Below are positions 1 through 12,900 of a DNA stretch of 64,000 bases, piece after piece. The number at the start of each line of letters is the position of its first letter. Within the stretch, counting starts at the first letter, position 1. The notes below the pieces were generated by a model that was given only the letters and a program-made list of their open reading frames with translations, did no database searches and had not been told where the DNA came from. The DNA comes from Apus apus (lineage: Eukaryota > Chordata > Aves > Apodiformes > Apodidae): the NCBI RefSeq assembly GCF_020740795.1, contig NC_067290.1, forward strand, positions 16,660,001-16,724,000, written 5' to 3'. A program made the translations under genes and the position numbers.

Positions 1-999
1 ATTTTCCCCTGTCTCCCCTGAAACCAAGGAGCTGAACAAAATCCCCTCCTGAGCCACAGCTAGACCATCTGCTCAAAGGTACAAACTGACAGCACAGAAA
101 CTCCTCCACAGTAACTGCTCAGGGGCCTGCAAAGATTTTGCTTAAAATATCTAGAGGGTCAGAACACAGCAGACAATTATCCAGTTCAAACCATAGCATA
201 ACCCACAGCAGCTTCTTTGTATGTTTACAACCCAGACACTCCTTTTCATTAACATTTGTCTGCAAAATATGCTGCATGAACAAAAAGGCCAGTGGACTTC
301 AAAAAAATGTCAGGTACCACTGGCTTATTCCTGCAGCTCTACCTCTTGGGAATTTTGGTGAACTGCTGCACAGCATTCACCACTGCTCTCTGTCATGAGC
401 AAGCAGATTTCTTCCTGTAGTGGCTTTTCACCTATATTTGAAGCTTTAAGATTAAAACAGAGCTGTGTTTTGTTTGTATCCTTTGGATTTTCTGGGATGG
501 GTGAGGGGAAGTATTTTAATCAACAAAGCTTATTCCCTTGAACTTTGTCTTTGAATACTGCTTCCTCTTCCTTATCATTGAATACACATCAAATCCTCAA
601 TTACTGAGCACATACAAGACACATGTACCTATACCCTGCGTTTCATGGTATGAAAACATTCACTCAGAAACAGGGCCAAAACTCCTGTGCAGAGGAGTCT
701 TTGGCACAAAGTCAAAGACCCTCTCAAAACACAGTCAAGAGTCAATGACTCTGCAAAACACGTGGAATTTATTCACTTACTCGTCTGTGACAAAATGCAA
801 GGATTTAAACCTAAGTCTCCAAGTTTATTAATGGAACTACAGAAAAAAGGAATTCAAAGGTTACACCGTTTTTCAAAAATGAAAACATTACATAGGAACC
901 TGACAACCACACAGGCATAATGCAGATGGGGAAGCTGAATATGTGGTCTTTTTACTGCAGTACTATGGGATAAGAAACTAAGCTAAAGATATCCATTAC
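1..999 (-). other. EOGT: EOGT intron, cut by window edge
   Basis: This sequence lies downstream of the last visible EOGT coding exon on the minus strand. I looked for the next expected exon, which in human encodes the start of the glycosyltransferase domain (residues such as NMYHHFCDF), and did not find it. I see no other gene, RNA or repeat here. It is therefore taken as intron continuing out of the window. Confidence 0.6.
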
Positions 1000-3900
1000 C
1001 TGCATCTAATTTCATGAAGTACGTTGGCTTTTCAATAATAACATCACACTTCTCATCTTCTAGGGGCCTGAAGTTCAACGCAGTAAATGTCTGGAGTTCT
1101 GCAAACCTACCAAGATTCAATCACACAGCACATGCTTTGTCATTAACACACTTAAACAAATGTACTTCACACACCTAAGATTTAGTAACTGTTCCTCCAG
1201 TCCATTTGAATTAACAGGACTGCTGAAAACTGATAAGAGTCTGACAATTAAGATGACTTGAAATTGTAATGGAAGGTTCTTCAGGTTATGAGCTTCTGGA
1301 GGTTAAACACCACCTTTGATCTCAGGAGTGAACAGCATCTTTGATCTACAAATCAAGGCAGCAGAGAAATAACAAAGAGCCTCAGAGCCTACATCTGTGG
1401 GTCTGTCCAACTTGATCTGCATTGCCAAGGACACTTCAATAAGAACTTCATGCTTTGGTCAGAACAATGAATGTAGATGTGACATTTATTATTCCTAGAT
1501 CCAAACAAGGATGAACAGTTGAGACCACAATAGCAGGTAGAGAGGGCAAGCTTCTTCCTCCTCTGCAGCTATTCTTAACTCCAATTGACCATCAATGCAA
1601 AATGAGGGGAAAAAAATTAAAATATGAAAAAAGCATCAAAATTAATTCTCACATGGACCTTAGAGATTCCAATTTCTTCACGTTTCATCAATTAACTGGC
1701 AACGCAGCTTTGAAGTGCTAACATGCAACCTGTGACACTTAGCCAGCTACCACAAAGCACTCTCTGCACTTCCCACTCAGCCTGTAGCTTGTTTCCTGTG
1801 TCACATTCCCAGCACAGGCTCCCTGAGAACACCACATTAGCATCTATCCAGATCAGGCATTGCTTCAGCCCCAACACCACCAAGAATTGTGAGAGATAAG
1901 ACGTAAGTGCAAACTTCAAGGCATTTCAAACAGAACAATTGTCTCCTTCTATAGGCAGATCAGACACACAACCAGCACCTTGTCCAGAAAACAGCTGAGG
2001 GTTAGAACTTCAAATTAGAAGACATTTTCAGATCTTTTGCTCCTATAAATTAGGCACAGCACAGTTCAGAACATTCTGTATTGATGCAATTACCAGAGGT
2101 ATCTTATCATGAACTCTGAAATTGACCTTAGAAAGGAGCAACTATCTCCTCATCATGAAATCCCCTCCATGCAGCTGCTAATGGCAGTGAAAAAATAAAA
2201 AAAGCATTAGCAAGTGAACTTGGAAGCAGCCTTGACAAGTGATTCTTACCACGACTGCAGCGGGCTCTTGCGTTGACCTTCAGCCAAAAATGCTTGGACA
2301 TCAAGAGTGCAATGACCTCCAATCTCTCCCTTCTGGAAAAAGTCTTCTTTGAATCTAATGCAAATGAGTAAAAGTCTATCAGCTTTTGTGCAGCAGGGCA
2401 GCAAGTGCTCTGCAGTCTCTAGTACGTACGCAAGCCAGTGTTAGTCTGTCTCAGTTCAGCAAGGTATTTCATACCTATTTAAAATCTGTAAAACCCAAGT
2501 ATTTTCTTCAGCACCAATCAAGCATTTCTCACAATTGCCAAATAAAAATAGTGGTGTACTTGGATTTCTAAACATCAATTTACAAAACAGCACTAATTCA
2601 CCCAGAAATGTTATTAGGAAACATTTTCACATACCCAACTGAGTAATTTAATTAGATTTTGCTACGTGATTACTTACAGGAGCATCATTAGTTGGGTTTT
2701 TTGTTTGTTTAATAAAAATTTCTCACTGAAATTCACCTCAGATTTCACCAGTAAGTAGCAACCCAAGAACTTTACAGGAAGACTGAGGTGCAAGAACAGG
2801 TTTCATGAAAACAAACTGCCAACTAAAAGCACTGTCTAAATCAGCTTTTAGGGTAGGCTAAGAAGATGACAAAACCCATTCTGAAGGGTATCAGTGTCAC
2901 AGCCATGAACCAGCTCTTTTCAAGTCAGGTGCCCAGGACACTGACTTCAAAGGTAAGGCAGAATGAAAAATGGGTGATGCCCACATCAGTGGTATCACTT
3001 TTCCAATATGCAGCATTTTAAATTGGATGTGGGAGATCCAGGTTCAGACCTCTCTTCAGTCTCAGTACCTAAAAATGCAATTCCCAACTCTGTTACAAAA
3101 GCACCTAGCACAAGACAAGCCTTCTCTCTGCCTCATACAAAACCAATTCTACTTTGCACATCAACAGATCAAGAAAGGATGGGACTGAAGACACAGAAAA
3201 GTCTTCCTCTTTTCCATCAGAAGGAAGGAATTCAATCACCCATCATCATTCCATAAAACTGAGTGCTTAGGTTTTTAAATAACCTGTACTGCTGACAGCA
3301 GAAGCAGACAGCAAGCAAGAGGTGTAAATTTCAACAGGACTTCAGCAAGAAGCCTCTGATCAGCAGTAAACCCCCCGGCAAGAAACACACCAGCTTTGTT
3401 AAACAAATTCTGAAATTCTTTTCCCTGCCATCCCTTGGTTACACCATAACATAAGCAAATCAGAGACCTGTCATGGTTTCTCTTCACAGTTCGTAAATCA
3501 ATGTAGAGGTTTGTTGCTCTGCAGTGCTGAAGGTACCGAGAACAGGTCAGAGATGAATCTCCCTGTTAAGTAAAGAACAGGCAGGACTTCATCAATAACA
3601 AAAACTATTTTAAGAAACAAATGAAAAGGAACATGTCTATCAGAAATACCTACTGTTGCTGCAGGCTTACAATGGGTTTTCATTTCACTGAGTCTCTCTT
3701 GAATGTAACCAAAGTCAGCTTGTTTCCAGAATATCTGCTGGGCTGTCTCAATGTCACTTGCCCTGACGTATGAAGGAGAGAAGAAAAAAAATAATAAAAT
3801 AAAAAAAAAATATCAAGGTTTGCTGTTAAATTCTAGTAATAACTTGAACAGGTAACATTTTTTTAAATGAACATGGAACAGAAGAGCCAGTTACTTCACT

Positions 3901-5161
3901 GATGTGTAAGATGCAAAACAGGAAGCAACTTATCAGCTGCATGTGTGTGAAAACATCAATGACAACTTAAAGCTATTCTTACATACAAGGGCATACTTTT
4001 TTATTTTTACATTTTTTCCTCTGTTTTTAAAGCTAGGAAAGGAAACCCAGAGTTATTTTAAGATTCTGAATTCAATGCTAAATCAGAATAATGAAAACAC
4101 TGTGGCAGGAAACATTTAAAACAGTATCTTCTTCCTTAAAATTTAAATTTTTAAACACGTTGCAAGACTATGTTACATATCAATACAGGTATATATACAC
4201 ACACCTTCACAAAGAATCATCCTTTGAACTCTAAATATCACAGTAATGTTCACTTCACAGCTAACATGAAAGTAAGCATTATACTCCTTTTATAACAACT
4301 GTACTTTACACTTTTAAAGTGAAACTCACCATCCAGTTTCAACATAATCACACACGGGGTAACTGAACCTGTGATCTGGTTTGCACGATTTCTCATAACC
4401 CCAGCAGGTTTTCAGATTCTTCAAGTATTTCTGCAACACAGGATAATTTAATCAGGCTACCCAACAGCAAAATGGGAAGTTATTTAAGTTAGTTGTCAGC
4501 TTATAAACTACCTCTTGCTAATAAATCTCACATGAAAGGCTTTCAGTTTGGTCTGTTTTCAAACAGCATTTCAGGAAGAACACTCAGATTCTGTATGTCC
4601 AACAGAGACTCCAAGGAGGACACACATGCACAGCAACATTATCCGTGTCTGTAATATGTCTGCTCCAGGACAATCACTTCTCCTGACTCAGTGAGAAGGA
4701 TTCCAAAATTTCCCCATCACTGACAGACACAAAGCTCAGCTCACACAAAGCACACTGCTCCAAGCTCCAGGCTCAACGTGCCCCTGCTCCCCAGGCCAAG
4801 CCACACAGCTTCCACCCCCAGCTCCACCAAGCAGCTCCAGCCTGAGAAGACACCAGAATTGCTCCAGAGCAAATGCATCCCCAACTGCTGTGACTCCAAG
4901 AATAAACCACCCCAATCCTACATTTGGACAAAGAAACAAAAGCAAACCTACTTTATATGGGCAGTGAGAGTCCTGCTTACAGATGCCAGCAATATGCTGG
5001 TTATTGTGCAGAAAGTATGAAATATGCTCATCTGGCAAGTTGATGGCTTTGTAGCTATATAATGGCTCTTCTGGAATGTTTCTGAATTCAGTAAGGTTTT
5101 CAGTTTGGGAATTCACCAGAATTTCTTGCAGTACCAATCCAAACACAAGCAACATGAACAT
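1000..5161 (-). CDS. EOGT: EOGT, EGF domain-specific O-linked N-acetylglucosamine transferase (5' part, six coding exons)
   Basis: EOGT is an ER-lumenal family GT61 enzyme that transfers GlcNAc from UDP-GlcNAc to Ser/Thr of folded EGF repeats, for example in Notch receptors. Six exons are visible: 4952-5161 (start codon 5159-5161), 4330-4430, 3654-3762, 3468-3562, 2250-2354 and 1000-1106. Together they are 727 nt, about residues 1-242; human EOGT is about 527 aa. The protein opens with a hydrophobic signal peptide ([12 protein letters not shown]). Recognisable blocks follow: [85 protein letters not shown] and [15 protein letters not shown]. Phases agree at every junction (for example TCG TG|G gives Ser-Trp). 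The catalytic core and the C-terminal ER-retention signal lie outside the window. The exon 3468-3562 donor is GTCTCT, which is weak. An upstream in-frame Met at 5207-5209 lies in intron and was not used. Confidence 0.93.
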
Positions 5162-5181
5162 GGCAACCTGTGAGTTCTGCA

Positions 5182-5949
5182 CTTGGAAAAGGAAAGAAAA
5201 AAAAGACACTTTTCAAGCATACCAGACAACATTCACAGTCAGTCATTTGCATGACTAAATCCTCAAATAAAACTCAAGGATTTGTACTGGGGGGTGTTTC
5301 TTTTTCCTGTGAAAAGTAAAACTTTCAGCAAGAGGCCAGACTGTACAACGTCAGGATTATCTTTGAGTCATTAGTCACTGAGGGTTATTACGCGCTACCA
5401 ACTCACAGTCAGACTAAAATGGGTGTGTTTACTTTAGCTAAATCCCAAGGGATCCTGAGAGTTCAAATGTGGAAACTAAGTATAGTGCATATAATATCCA
5501 GACAGCAGGAAAAAAATGCAGAAGGACTGGGGGGGAGGGGTGAGAAAAGGAGGCATTTTGGTATAAAAATAATACTTTCTCAACTTCAGAATCATTGGCT
5601 GTAGGGAAACTATGCAGTCCTAGATAGAAGGTCAAAGCTAAGTCTGTTCCAGGATGCTTGGTTTTAGTAGTTAACATCATGTTAAAGAAACTTAGATTAT
5701 CAAGTTATGTACTTAAATTTAACTACAGGCCCACACGTACCTATATAGACTAAAAAGCAGACTGATGCCTTTCTGGTAACACAACCTTCTCATCAACACT
5801 CCCAGCTTTGAACCATTAAACTTCCTGAGGAAAAAAAATGGAAGGCACGTATCTAGAACTCCTTTTCTGGCACGATAATTTGCCCAAATTTGCATACTTG
5901 CTTGCAACTGAAGCCTTCAGCAATATTCCTACGAGACAAGCAGTTTTAC
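5182..5949 (-). other. EOGT: EOGT 5' intron
   Basis: The first coding exon begins after a pyrimidine-rich tract and an AG at about 5182-5183 on the minus strand, so the 5'UTR is probably split. A good candidate upstream donor (CAG|GTAAAA) lies at 5944-5950. The stretch between has no coding features that I recognise. Confidence 0.45.
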
Positions 5950-7260
5950 CTGTTCGCTTTGCGGAGAACTGCTTCGGATTTCCCAAGTGCACAAACCTGG
6001 TGCTGGGGGGGGGTGGAGAAGAAAGCGGAGCTGAACGCGCCGTGCAAGAGGCTCCTCGGAACAGCCACAGCGACCGGAGCAGCCTCCCCAGAGCGCGGCA
6101 GCGCTGCTGACCCGCCCGGGGCGCGGGAGCCCTGCAAGGCAGCGCTGCCCCTGCCCCGTGGCGCGCACCCCGGCGGCGGGAGAAACCCCGGGAGGATCGA
6201 ACCGCAGCCCCAGCCCCAACCCAGCATCGCGCTGTTGGGGCACCTGGCTGCCCGAAACAGCGCGGCCCCGCACCCGTCCCCGAGCTGCGGGTCAGTCACT
6301 CGGCGAAGGCGCCCGGTGCCCGGTCCCCGCCAGGCTGCGGGCTCCGTGAGGAGCCGCTGCCCCGTCCTGCCCCGGCCCTGAGGCCGCCCCGGCCACCGCA
6401 CCGCACAGCCCCGCACCTCAGCCCCGCACCTCAGCCCCGCGGCCCACGGGACCGGCCGCTCCTCCCGTGACGCGTTCGCCCACGGCCTTAATCCTCATGC
6501 CGCCGCAGCTGCCGGCCCTCCGGGGGAGCGCGCACGGCCCGGCCCGGCCCGGCCCACCGCGCGGGGTGCGGGAAAAGGCGGCGGCCGCGAGGGCTGCTCC
6601 CGCCCGCCCCTCCTTCACACCCGCGGGGAGCCCAGCCAGGCGGGCGCTGCCGCCGCACCCGGCCCGCCCTCCGCAGCACCGCGGCCCGAGCGGCCGGGGG
6701 CGGGCGGGGAGGGAGGAGGAGCCCGGGCGGGCCGGGCCGGCGGAGCCGCTCGCCGGGAAGCGGGCGCGGGTCGGTGGCCGCGCTCAGCGCCCCGGCCTGG
6801 CAGCCGCCAGGTGGAGCCGCCCGGGGCACCTGCCCGGGGCTGGGCCGGGGGGCACCTGCCCGGCCCGGCCCGCGATGGGGGAGCGGCGGAGCAGCGGGGC
6901 CGGCGCCGCGTCTTCCTTCTCCGGCCGGAAATCGAGCGCGGCCGCGGTCTCGCAACCGGGAGCGGCGTTCTCAGGGTGGGGAGGAAAAGCGCCTTTTCCT
7001 GCCGGCGCTCAGCAGGAAGCGCGGCCTCCGGGCACCCCGTTGTGCGGGGCCTCCTTCCCCCCGCGGCCGCCCCCGCTGCCGGCAGGAAGGTTGGCAAACG
7101 GAGGTGAATTGATGCCCCCGCTCCGCCCGGGATGCCGCTCAGGCACCAGGACATCGCTCCCGCGCTGCCCTGCTTGGCAGCTCACGCCGACGTTCAGGGT
7201 TTGGCTCGATTCCTGCTTTGGCAAGCGCGGCAGGGCAAAGCGTTAACAGAACTAACCCGC
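5950..7260 (-). promoter_or_regulatory. EOGT: CpG island, probable EOGT promoter and 5'UTR exon
   Basis: The sequence changes abruptly to very GC- and CpG-rich DNA from about 6030 to 7260, upstream of EOGT on its strand. This is the usual look of a housekeeping vertebrate promoter. A non-coding first exon could end at 5950, where a consensus donor is present. Long open frames on both strands here (up to 259 codons) are low-complexity Arg/Pro/Ala/Gly translations, expected where stop codons are rare, and are not called as genes. The start site cannot be fixed from sequence. Confidence 0.7.
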
Positions 7261-7340
7261 TCCCGCGTCTGGGTACCTGGGGTGTTGGACATCGCCGGTG
7301 TTGGTAAGGGATGCAACGCAAGGACCGGCGCAGGCTGCAC

Positions 7341-7387
7341 CTCATCCAAACCCTCCCCATCCAAACCCTCCTCATCCAAACCCTCCC
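7341..7387. repeat. 15-bp minisatellite, three copies
   Basis: Three adjacent copies of a unit close to TCATCCAAACCCTCC are visible, with one or two mismatches between units. They lie just outside the EOGT CpG island. The array is short and probably of no coding meaning. Confidence 0.8.
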
Positions 7388-7602
7388 CCGTCAGCTGAGC
7401 CCTTCCCATCCACAGCCTGGGAACGCGGCCCCTCTGAACACTGGCTTTGAAGAAGCCTTGAAACAGCATTTTTTTGCATACGCAGTGAAAATGAGGTATC
7501 AATGAAGTTGCTTTTGGAAGGAATATTATAAAATAATACATTTAAACAGAAGTCAATGACAGTGTTCTAACCTAAATGCTTTCATTCTGCATGTTCCTTT
7601 TC

Positions 7603-7672
7603 TAGGCTGTCTCAAATGTTTGGACTTGATGATCTCAAAGGTCTTTTCCAACCAAAATCATTCTATGATTAA
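7603..7672 (+). mobile_element. CR1 LINE 3' end fragment
   Basis: The stretch runs through GATGATCTCAAAGGTCTTTT and TCCAACC and ends with ATTCTATGATT, the typical 3' tail of avian CR1 elements in forward orientation. CR1 elements are usually 5'-truncated, as here. Confidence 0.8.
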
Positions 7673-7829
7673 ATAATAGCAATGAATTTCAGGTGCCCAA
7701 GCAGACAAGTGTTTCTGCAAAACAAGCATGTAAGATTCCCAAGGGTCCAGTCTCCCCAGGAGCAACTTGTGCCCATTTCCCCTTGTCTTTTCCATATGAC
7801 TTCTCCTGATCTCCACAACTCCTCAAACA

Positions 7830-8215
7830 TTATGGAGAGCAGCTTTGCAATGACATCAGCAGCTCTGTCAACACTCTAGAGTGGATGACATCCAGGCCCA
7901 CCACTGTGTGCAGGTCCAGCTCCTGTAACAGTTGACACACCAGCTCCTCCTTCACTGACAGGTGGGTGTCTGCATCAACCTGGACTTTTGCTCCTATGGG
8001 CTGGGACCCAACAGCACTGGTACAGACAGAGGTGAAGAAGGTGTTGAGGACCTCTGCCTTTTCAGCACTGTTGGTGACCAGTTCACCTCTCCTGTTCAAT
8101 AGTGGGCCAATGTTATTCCTGTTTCTGCTTGTGGTTAATGTATCTGAAGAACCCTTTCTTGAAGCTTTTGACACCTCTGGCCACTGTCAGCTCAAGCTGA
8201 CACAGCAAATCAGCA
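7830..8215 (-). mobile_element. CR1 LINE internal fragment (ORF2 remnant)
   Basis: The minus strand keeps an open frame of about 114 codons (7830-8174) with the CR1 ORF2 segment IGPLLNRRGELVTNSAEKAE and VLNTFFTSV. Upstream in a nearby frame SFKKGFFRYI-like sequence continues to about 8215. This is the linker between the endonuclease and reverse transcriptase regions of CR1 ORF2. No complete reverse transcriptase is present, so it is a dead fragment. It lies opposite in orientation to the CR1 tail at 7603-7672. Confidence 0.8.
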
Positions 8216-8378
8216 AGTTCTCAGTGCTTTGGTTTTTTGGGGGGCTATTTTTAAAACTTAGAGCAACCAACCATGCTTCAAGACAAAGGCAAAGTGATCT
8301 TTTTAGAAGACAAATGGAAACAAAGACAGTGAGGGCAGTTCCTTTCCAACTCCCCATGAAAAAAATATTGAAATGTCT

Positions 8379-9905
8379 TTTATTTTATTAAAGTAGTTAA
8401 TTTTTCTAAGACAGTAGTGGAGTTAAAGATTAGTGTTTGTGCTCTATGGCTTTATTGAAACCCTCAGAGGAACTTCCTGAATCTCAAACTGAATAAGGCT
8501 GTTCCACCAACATCCCCTCACCTGTGTACCTGCAGTGACCAAATGTTCTCCCACTAAGGAATAAATCCTTAACACCCAGAGGAAAGTTGTATTACTGAGA
8601 GGCTTTTCTGCAGAAGCAAATTCTCATCACTCACACCCTGTCTCTCTCAGGCCAGTCAATACACAAGCAGGAGCAGAGCTCTCTAACCCAAAGTACAGTG
8701 CACAGAGCTGTGGAGAAACCCCTCACAACAGAGGCAGTGGTATGATAAGCAAAGAATTTCAACTATTTCACAGCCTGTCACAGCTACAGTTCTGAGATGC
8801 AGCAAAATATTTGCTGGCTGGAATGCAGAGAGGAAAACACAAGCTTCTTCCCTCGATTCTCAGCATTCCCAAGGGTCCCATTCAAATCTTTCCTCTGACA
8901 CTACTGAGAATGTGGCTAAATGTCAAGCCACATAGATGCTATTTGACCAATACCTTGCTCAAGGAATGGCATGGGAAATACTCTGCAGCCACTGCAGACT
9001 TGTTTGAAAACTGTATTAAGCCACAGCACCATTTGGCAAAGAGTCTAAACCTTGTTACTTATAGAAAAGGAACCAGGAGAGCAGTAGCAATTAGTAAAAA
9101 AAAAAAAAATAAAATTCTGCATTCTTCTGAACTGTTAAAAATCAGCATCTAACTCTAGAACAAATACTGATTAGTTCAGATTTCTGGTGTTAAACAGTTT
9201 CAGAATCACAAGCAGAGCTGCTGTCTCTAGACAGCTCATGAGATGACACAAGCAATACAAAGATGAAGCTGCAATTTTTAAGGCTGCATCTGAGCCTCAC
9301 TGCTTTCGAGGGCTTAGTACAAAACAGTCAGACTGATCTGGTTTGTCTAAGAACTGAGAATTACCATCCTAACATGTTCAGAAGTTGTGAGTATAAATAT
9401 GGGATTTTCCTGTCATAAAAAATACCTAACAACTATGCCTCAGACAGCAAGCCACTGCTATTTGTTATTAAAATTTAACTGCTGAGATTTTTAAGAGACT
9501 CGTATTAAGAACACTTTAAGAAAGACTTCTAATGTCATTTCCATAGGTATACAGAGGTCATGGATCAAGGGCTACTTTAGGAAAAATGCTTTCCAGCGCT
9601 GTATCATGAGGTAACAATCATCATTTCTGCTACAGTTTACAAGTAAAATGGTCCATCCTTTATCAAAAGCTTAAATAAAGGGATGACTGAAAAAAGAAAA
9701 TTAAATATTGCACAAATAATTTAACTGCAGACAGTACAAGACACTTAAAGCATTGATTTTTTTTTTTGTCAACATATGAACTCTATTATATAGTCACATC
9801 TTCTATTATACAGTTATCTTTTTACAAGACATTTAAATTCAGCATTTACATAAACCAGTATCTTTACAATCTGTTATCATATAGTGTTCAGAGTTCCAGC
9901 AGGAG
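8379..9905 (-). other. TMF1: Probable TMF1 3'UTR with poly(A) signals
   Basis: The sequence follows the TMF1 stop codon on the minus strand and is AT-rich with no coding features. Canonical AATAAA signals on the minus strand lie at 8451-8456, 8384-8389 and 8379-8384; they are the first I found downstream of the stop. The 3'UTR would then be about 1.45-1.5 kb. The exact cleavage site is not visible. Confidence 0.55.
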
Positions 9906-12900
9906 TTAATTTTGTCTTTGTTTTAGAAGTTCATCTATCTGAGTCTTGTACATGTTTTTCACATCTTCCAGATCCAGTCGGAGTTCTTCAGCTTCTTCTG
10001 CTTTCTCTCCATACATCTGAAGAATTGTGTTGTATCTTTGATCCAAATCCTGCAAGGACATGTGGTTTGCTATCTGACTGTTTTTCAACTCTAAAAAAAG
10101 CATTCTAGGATAGTGGTTCACATTACTAGGGAAAATAAGTGCAGCATTTTGTATCCAAATGTAACTACTTTACACAAAGTGAACTCTTCAAAACTACTTT
10201 ATGCTTTGACTCTTTGTATGGCTAGATTTAAAAGGAAATAGAGACATAAAAGGAAAATATTCCAAAGACAAAGATCCTTGACTACCAAGAATCAGTGCTG
10301 GCTTCAGAGGATGTACTGAAGCACTTTGAAGTTCAACTGCTACAAGCATTAAAAAACTGCAAACTGCAGCAAGTTTTTACAACAGCAATACCCTTACCTT
10401 TAACTGCGCCCGGAACTTGGGGATTTCCTTCACTTTCTCTTCAAGTTCATCATTTTGATTTGTTAATTTAACCAGCTCCTCTGCCATTATTGATCGAGTT
10501 TTCTCAAGGTTTCCAATTTCCAGCTAAGGCAAACACTTTTAACAATTAGGAGGAGGAAAAACTTTGCTGTATTTATTAAAAAAAAATTATCAGAATGCTT
10601 TGATAGAGGAAGTGGAGGCTTTTTCTTAAGCCCAGAGATGAACAGCACACCCTGACAGCACTTTCACTTTCTTCTCACATCTGATCAGTGATTTGGTTTT
10701 TTCCTTTTTCAGTGCTCTGGGTAGGTCTTAGCCAAAACAAAAAAGAAACAAATCCTTCTCTTGCTCTTCCCTACACCTACCTCCAGCAGCCACTCCAGTT
10801 AACAGAATTACCATGAAGACTGAAGGCACTTTGCTGTGAGGACAAGGACCAGGCTTTCTGGAGATGAAACTGCTGGCCTATATTTTACCTTGAATATAAA
10901 ATCTGACTCTAGTGCTGACTGCATTAGCATTTACACTTAGACATGATGTTTGGTCAAGTAAGATTAACTGCAGTACCTGTAGATGTGAAATCTCTCCTTC
11001 TCTTAGCTTTAGCTGTGATTGGAGGTTTTCAATTATACTTGAACCTGCTCCCATCCTTATGGCATCATAAAGATTGCTCCCACTAGTAGCTATTGGCCCA
11101 AATGAGTGATCGTGCGGATCATCCTACAAACAAAAAGTTAGAGAAGCTTAAAATTTGACAAAAATGTGCATCCTTTACAATTCTTCCTCTGGCCAAGTAT
11201 TACTTAATTCAAGATTTAAAATCATACTGTTACTAGGCAAGAATTCTGATGCTTAAACCTTGTTTGTAAAACAAAAGCTCGAGGTGATTAGGTAGAACTC
11301 AAAATATCTCCTTACTGGCAAGTTCTCATGTCACCTCCACAGCTGTCATTTAACTTGGACATCAATTACAGTATCCAAAGTAGGAGAACCAGCAGAGTCC
11401 ACACAGACCAGAACAATGATACTGCCTAGGGAGCAACGCTGTGCTCTAAACCAGGCTTGCTAGTAAAAACACATCCATTTATTTAAGTCCTGCTAGTGTT
11501 ACTGAGTTCTTCTAGATTAAATTAGATTATGTAAACTCAGCATCAATACATCTTACTGTGCAGTAAAATTGTTTCACACTGTCTTGCACAGATGCTTAAC
11601 AGTCAGGCACCTCATAAGCAAGTTTTAGAAGTTTCTGCATAGGAATTACCTTGTCTAAGGCTAATATGCTCTAGAAGAGTAATTTCCTACATTAATAAAA
11701 CTTCTTGGAGTGGCAAAAATGCAATCTGCCAAAAAAGAAGCCAATTTAACTGATATAAAATACCTGTGAAAGGAAAGATGTCTGAAGACCTGCCATATCA
11801 ACTCCACTTATGGAACTGGAACGTGACATGGTTGGAGTACTTGAAACAGTGTCAACTGGAAATGGCTTCCGATCCTTAAAAAAACCCAAACAAACAAAAA
11901 ACCCACACACAACATCACAGTTGGATACAAAAAGTTTACAAAATTGTGAAAGTCACATTATGTAAATAACACCCTGCCCTTTTCCACCAACAAATACAGG
12001 ACATACTGTGGCAGATAACCTTTCACAGAATCACAGAATCTTCATGGTTGGAAAGGACCTCTGAGATCACCAAGTCCAACCATCAACACAAAACTTATAA
12101 AAAAAAAACCACAACAAAAACACACCCCACCAAAAAGCACCCATCAAAAAACCCCTTGGCCACTAGAGCATGCCCTAAAGTGCCACATCTAAACGTTTCT
12201 TGAATACCTCCAGGGCTGGTAACTCCACCACCTCCCTGGGCAGGCTGCCCCAGGGCCTGACCACTCTTTCAGTATAGGAATTCTTCCCAAAATCCCATCC
12301 AAACCCCCTCTGCTGCAGCTTCAGGCCATTTCCTCTAGTCCTGCCATTATTTACTTGAGAGAAGAGGCCAACACCCACCTCACTACAACCTCCCCTTCCC
12401 CCATCTCTAAAAAATATTCAAGTTCAACAATAAAAGAATTACTGTGCTGCTAACACTTCTAGCCTAGGTTCAAGTCTTCAGAAATTTATGGAAACAAAGA
12501 CAGAAGTTGCAAATTACACCACAGGAATTTATCTTTCAAGTTGCTACAGGAGATTCAGATGCAGTTTTGTATGCCCAGATATACCACAGGGAGAACATTC
12601 TAAACCCAGAATTATGTCTTAGAATGCATGTTAATACTTTTTTTCTTTTTTAAATGAAATATGAATTCAATTCTGAGATTTCTCACTCGCTCATACCTTA
12701 CTGACATACCTTCCAAACAGACTGAACTCTTTTTATGGGCTGCATCTGAAAGTATGCTAGCCCCTGAAAGATAAAGCACTTTGATTTTAGACCTGGAGAT
12801 GGTAAGGAACCAGTTATTGACTAATAATTAGCAGTGACAAAATTACTGACTATTGAGGTCCAGCCTGTGACTTAAGCTGGAAAGCATGTGGTACATTACA

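Noticed and set aside
5159-5209. In-frame upstream Met at 5207-5209 as the EOGT start
   Set aside because: It lies before the splice acceptor at about 5182, and the Met at 5159-5161 matches the mammalian start and signal peptide.
5890-6416. Overlapping frames of 163 (+) and 156 (-) codons
   Set aside because: Same composition effect at the edge of the CpG island.
6467-7246. 259-codon plus-strand frame in the EOGT CpG island, with overlapping minus-strand frames of 155 and 179 codons
   Set aside because: All are Arg/Pro/Ala/Gly-rich translations of stop-poor GC-rich DNA; several frames are open at once and none has a recognisable motif.
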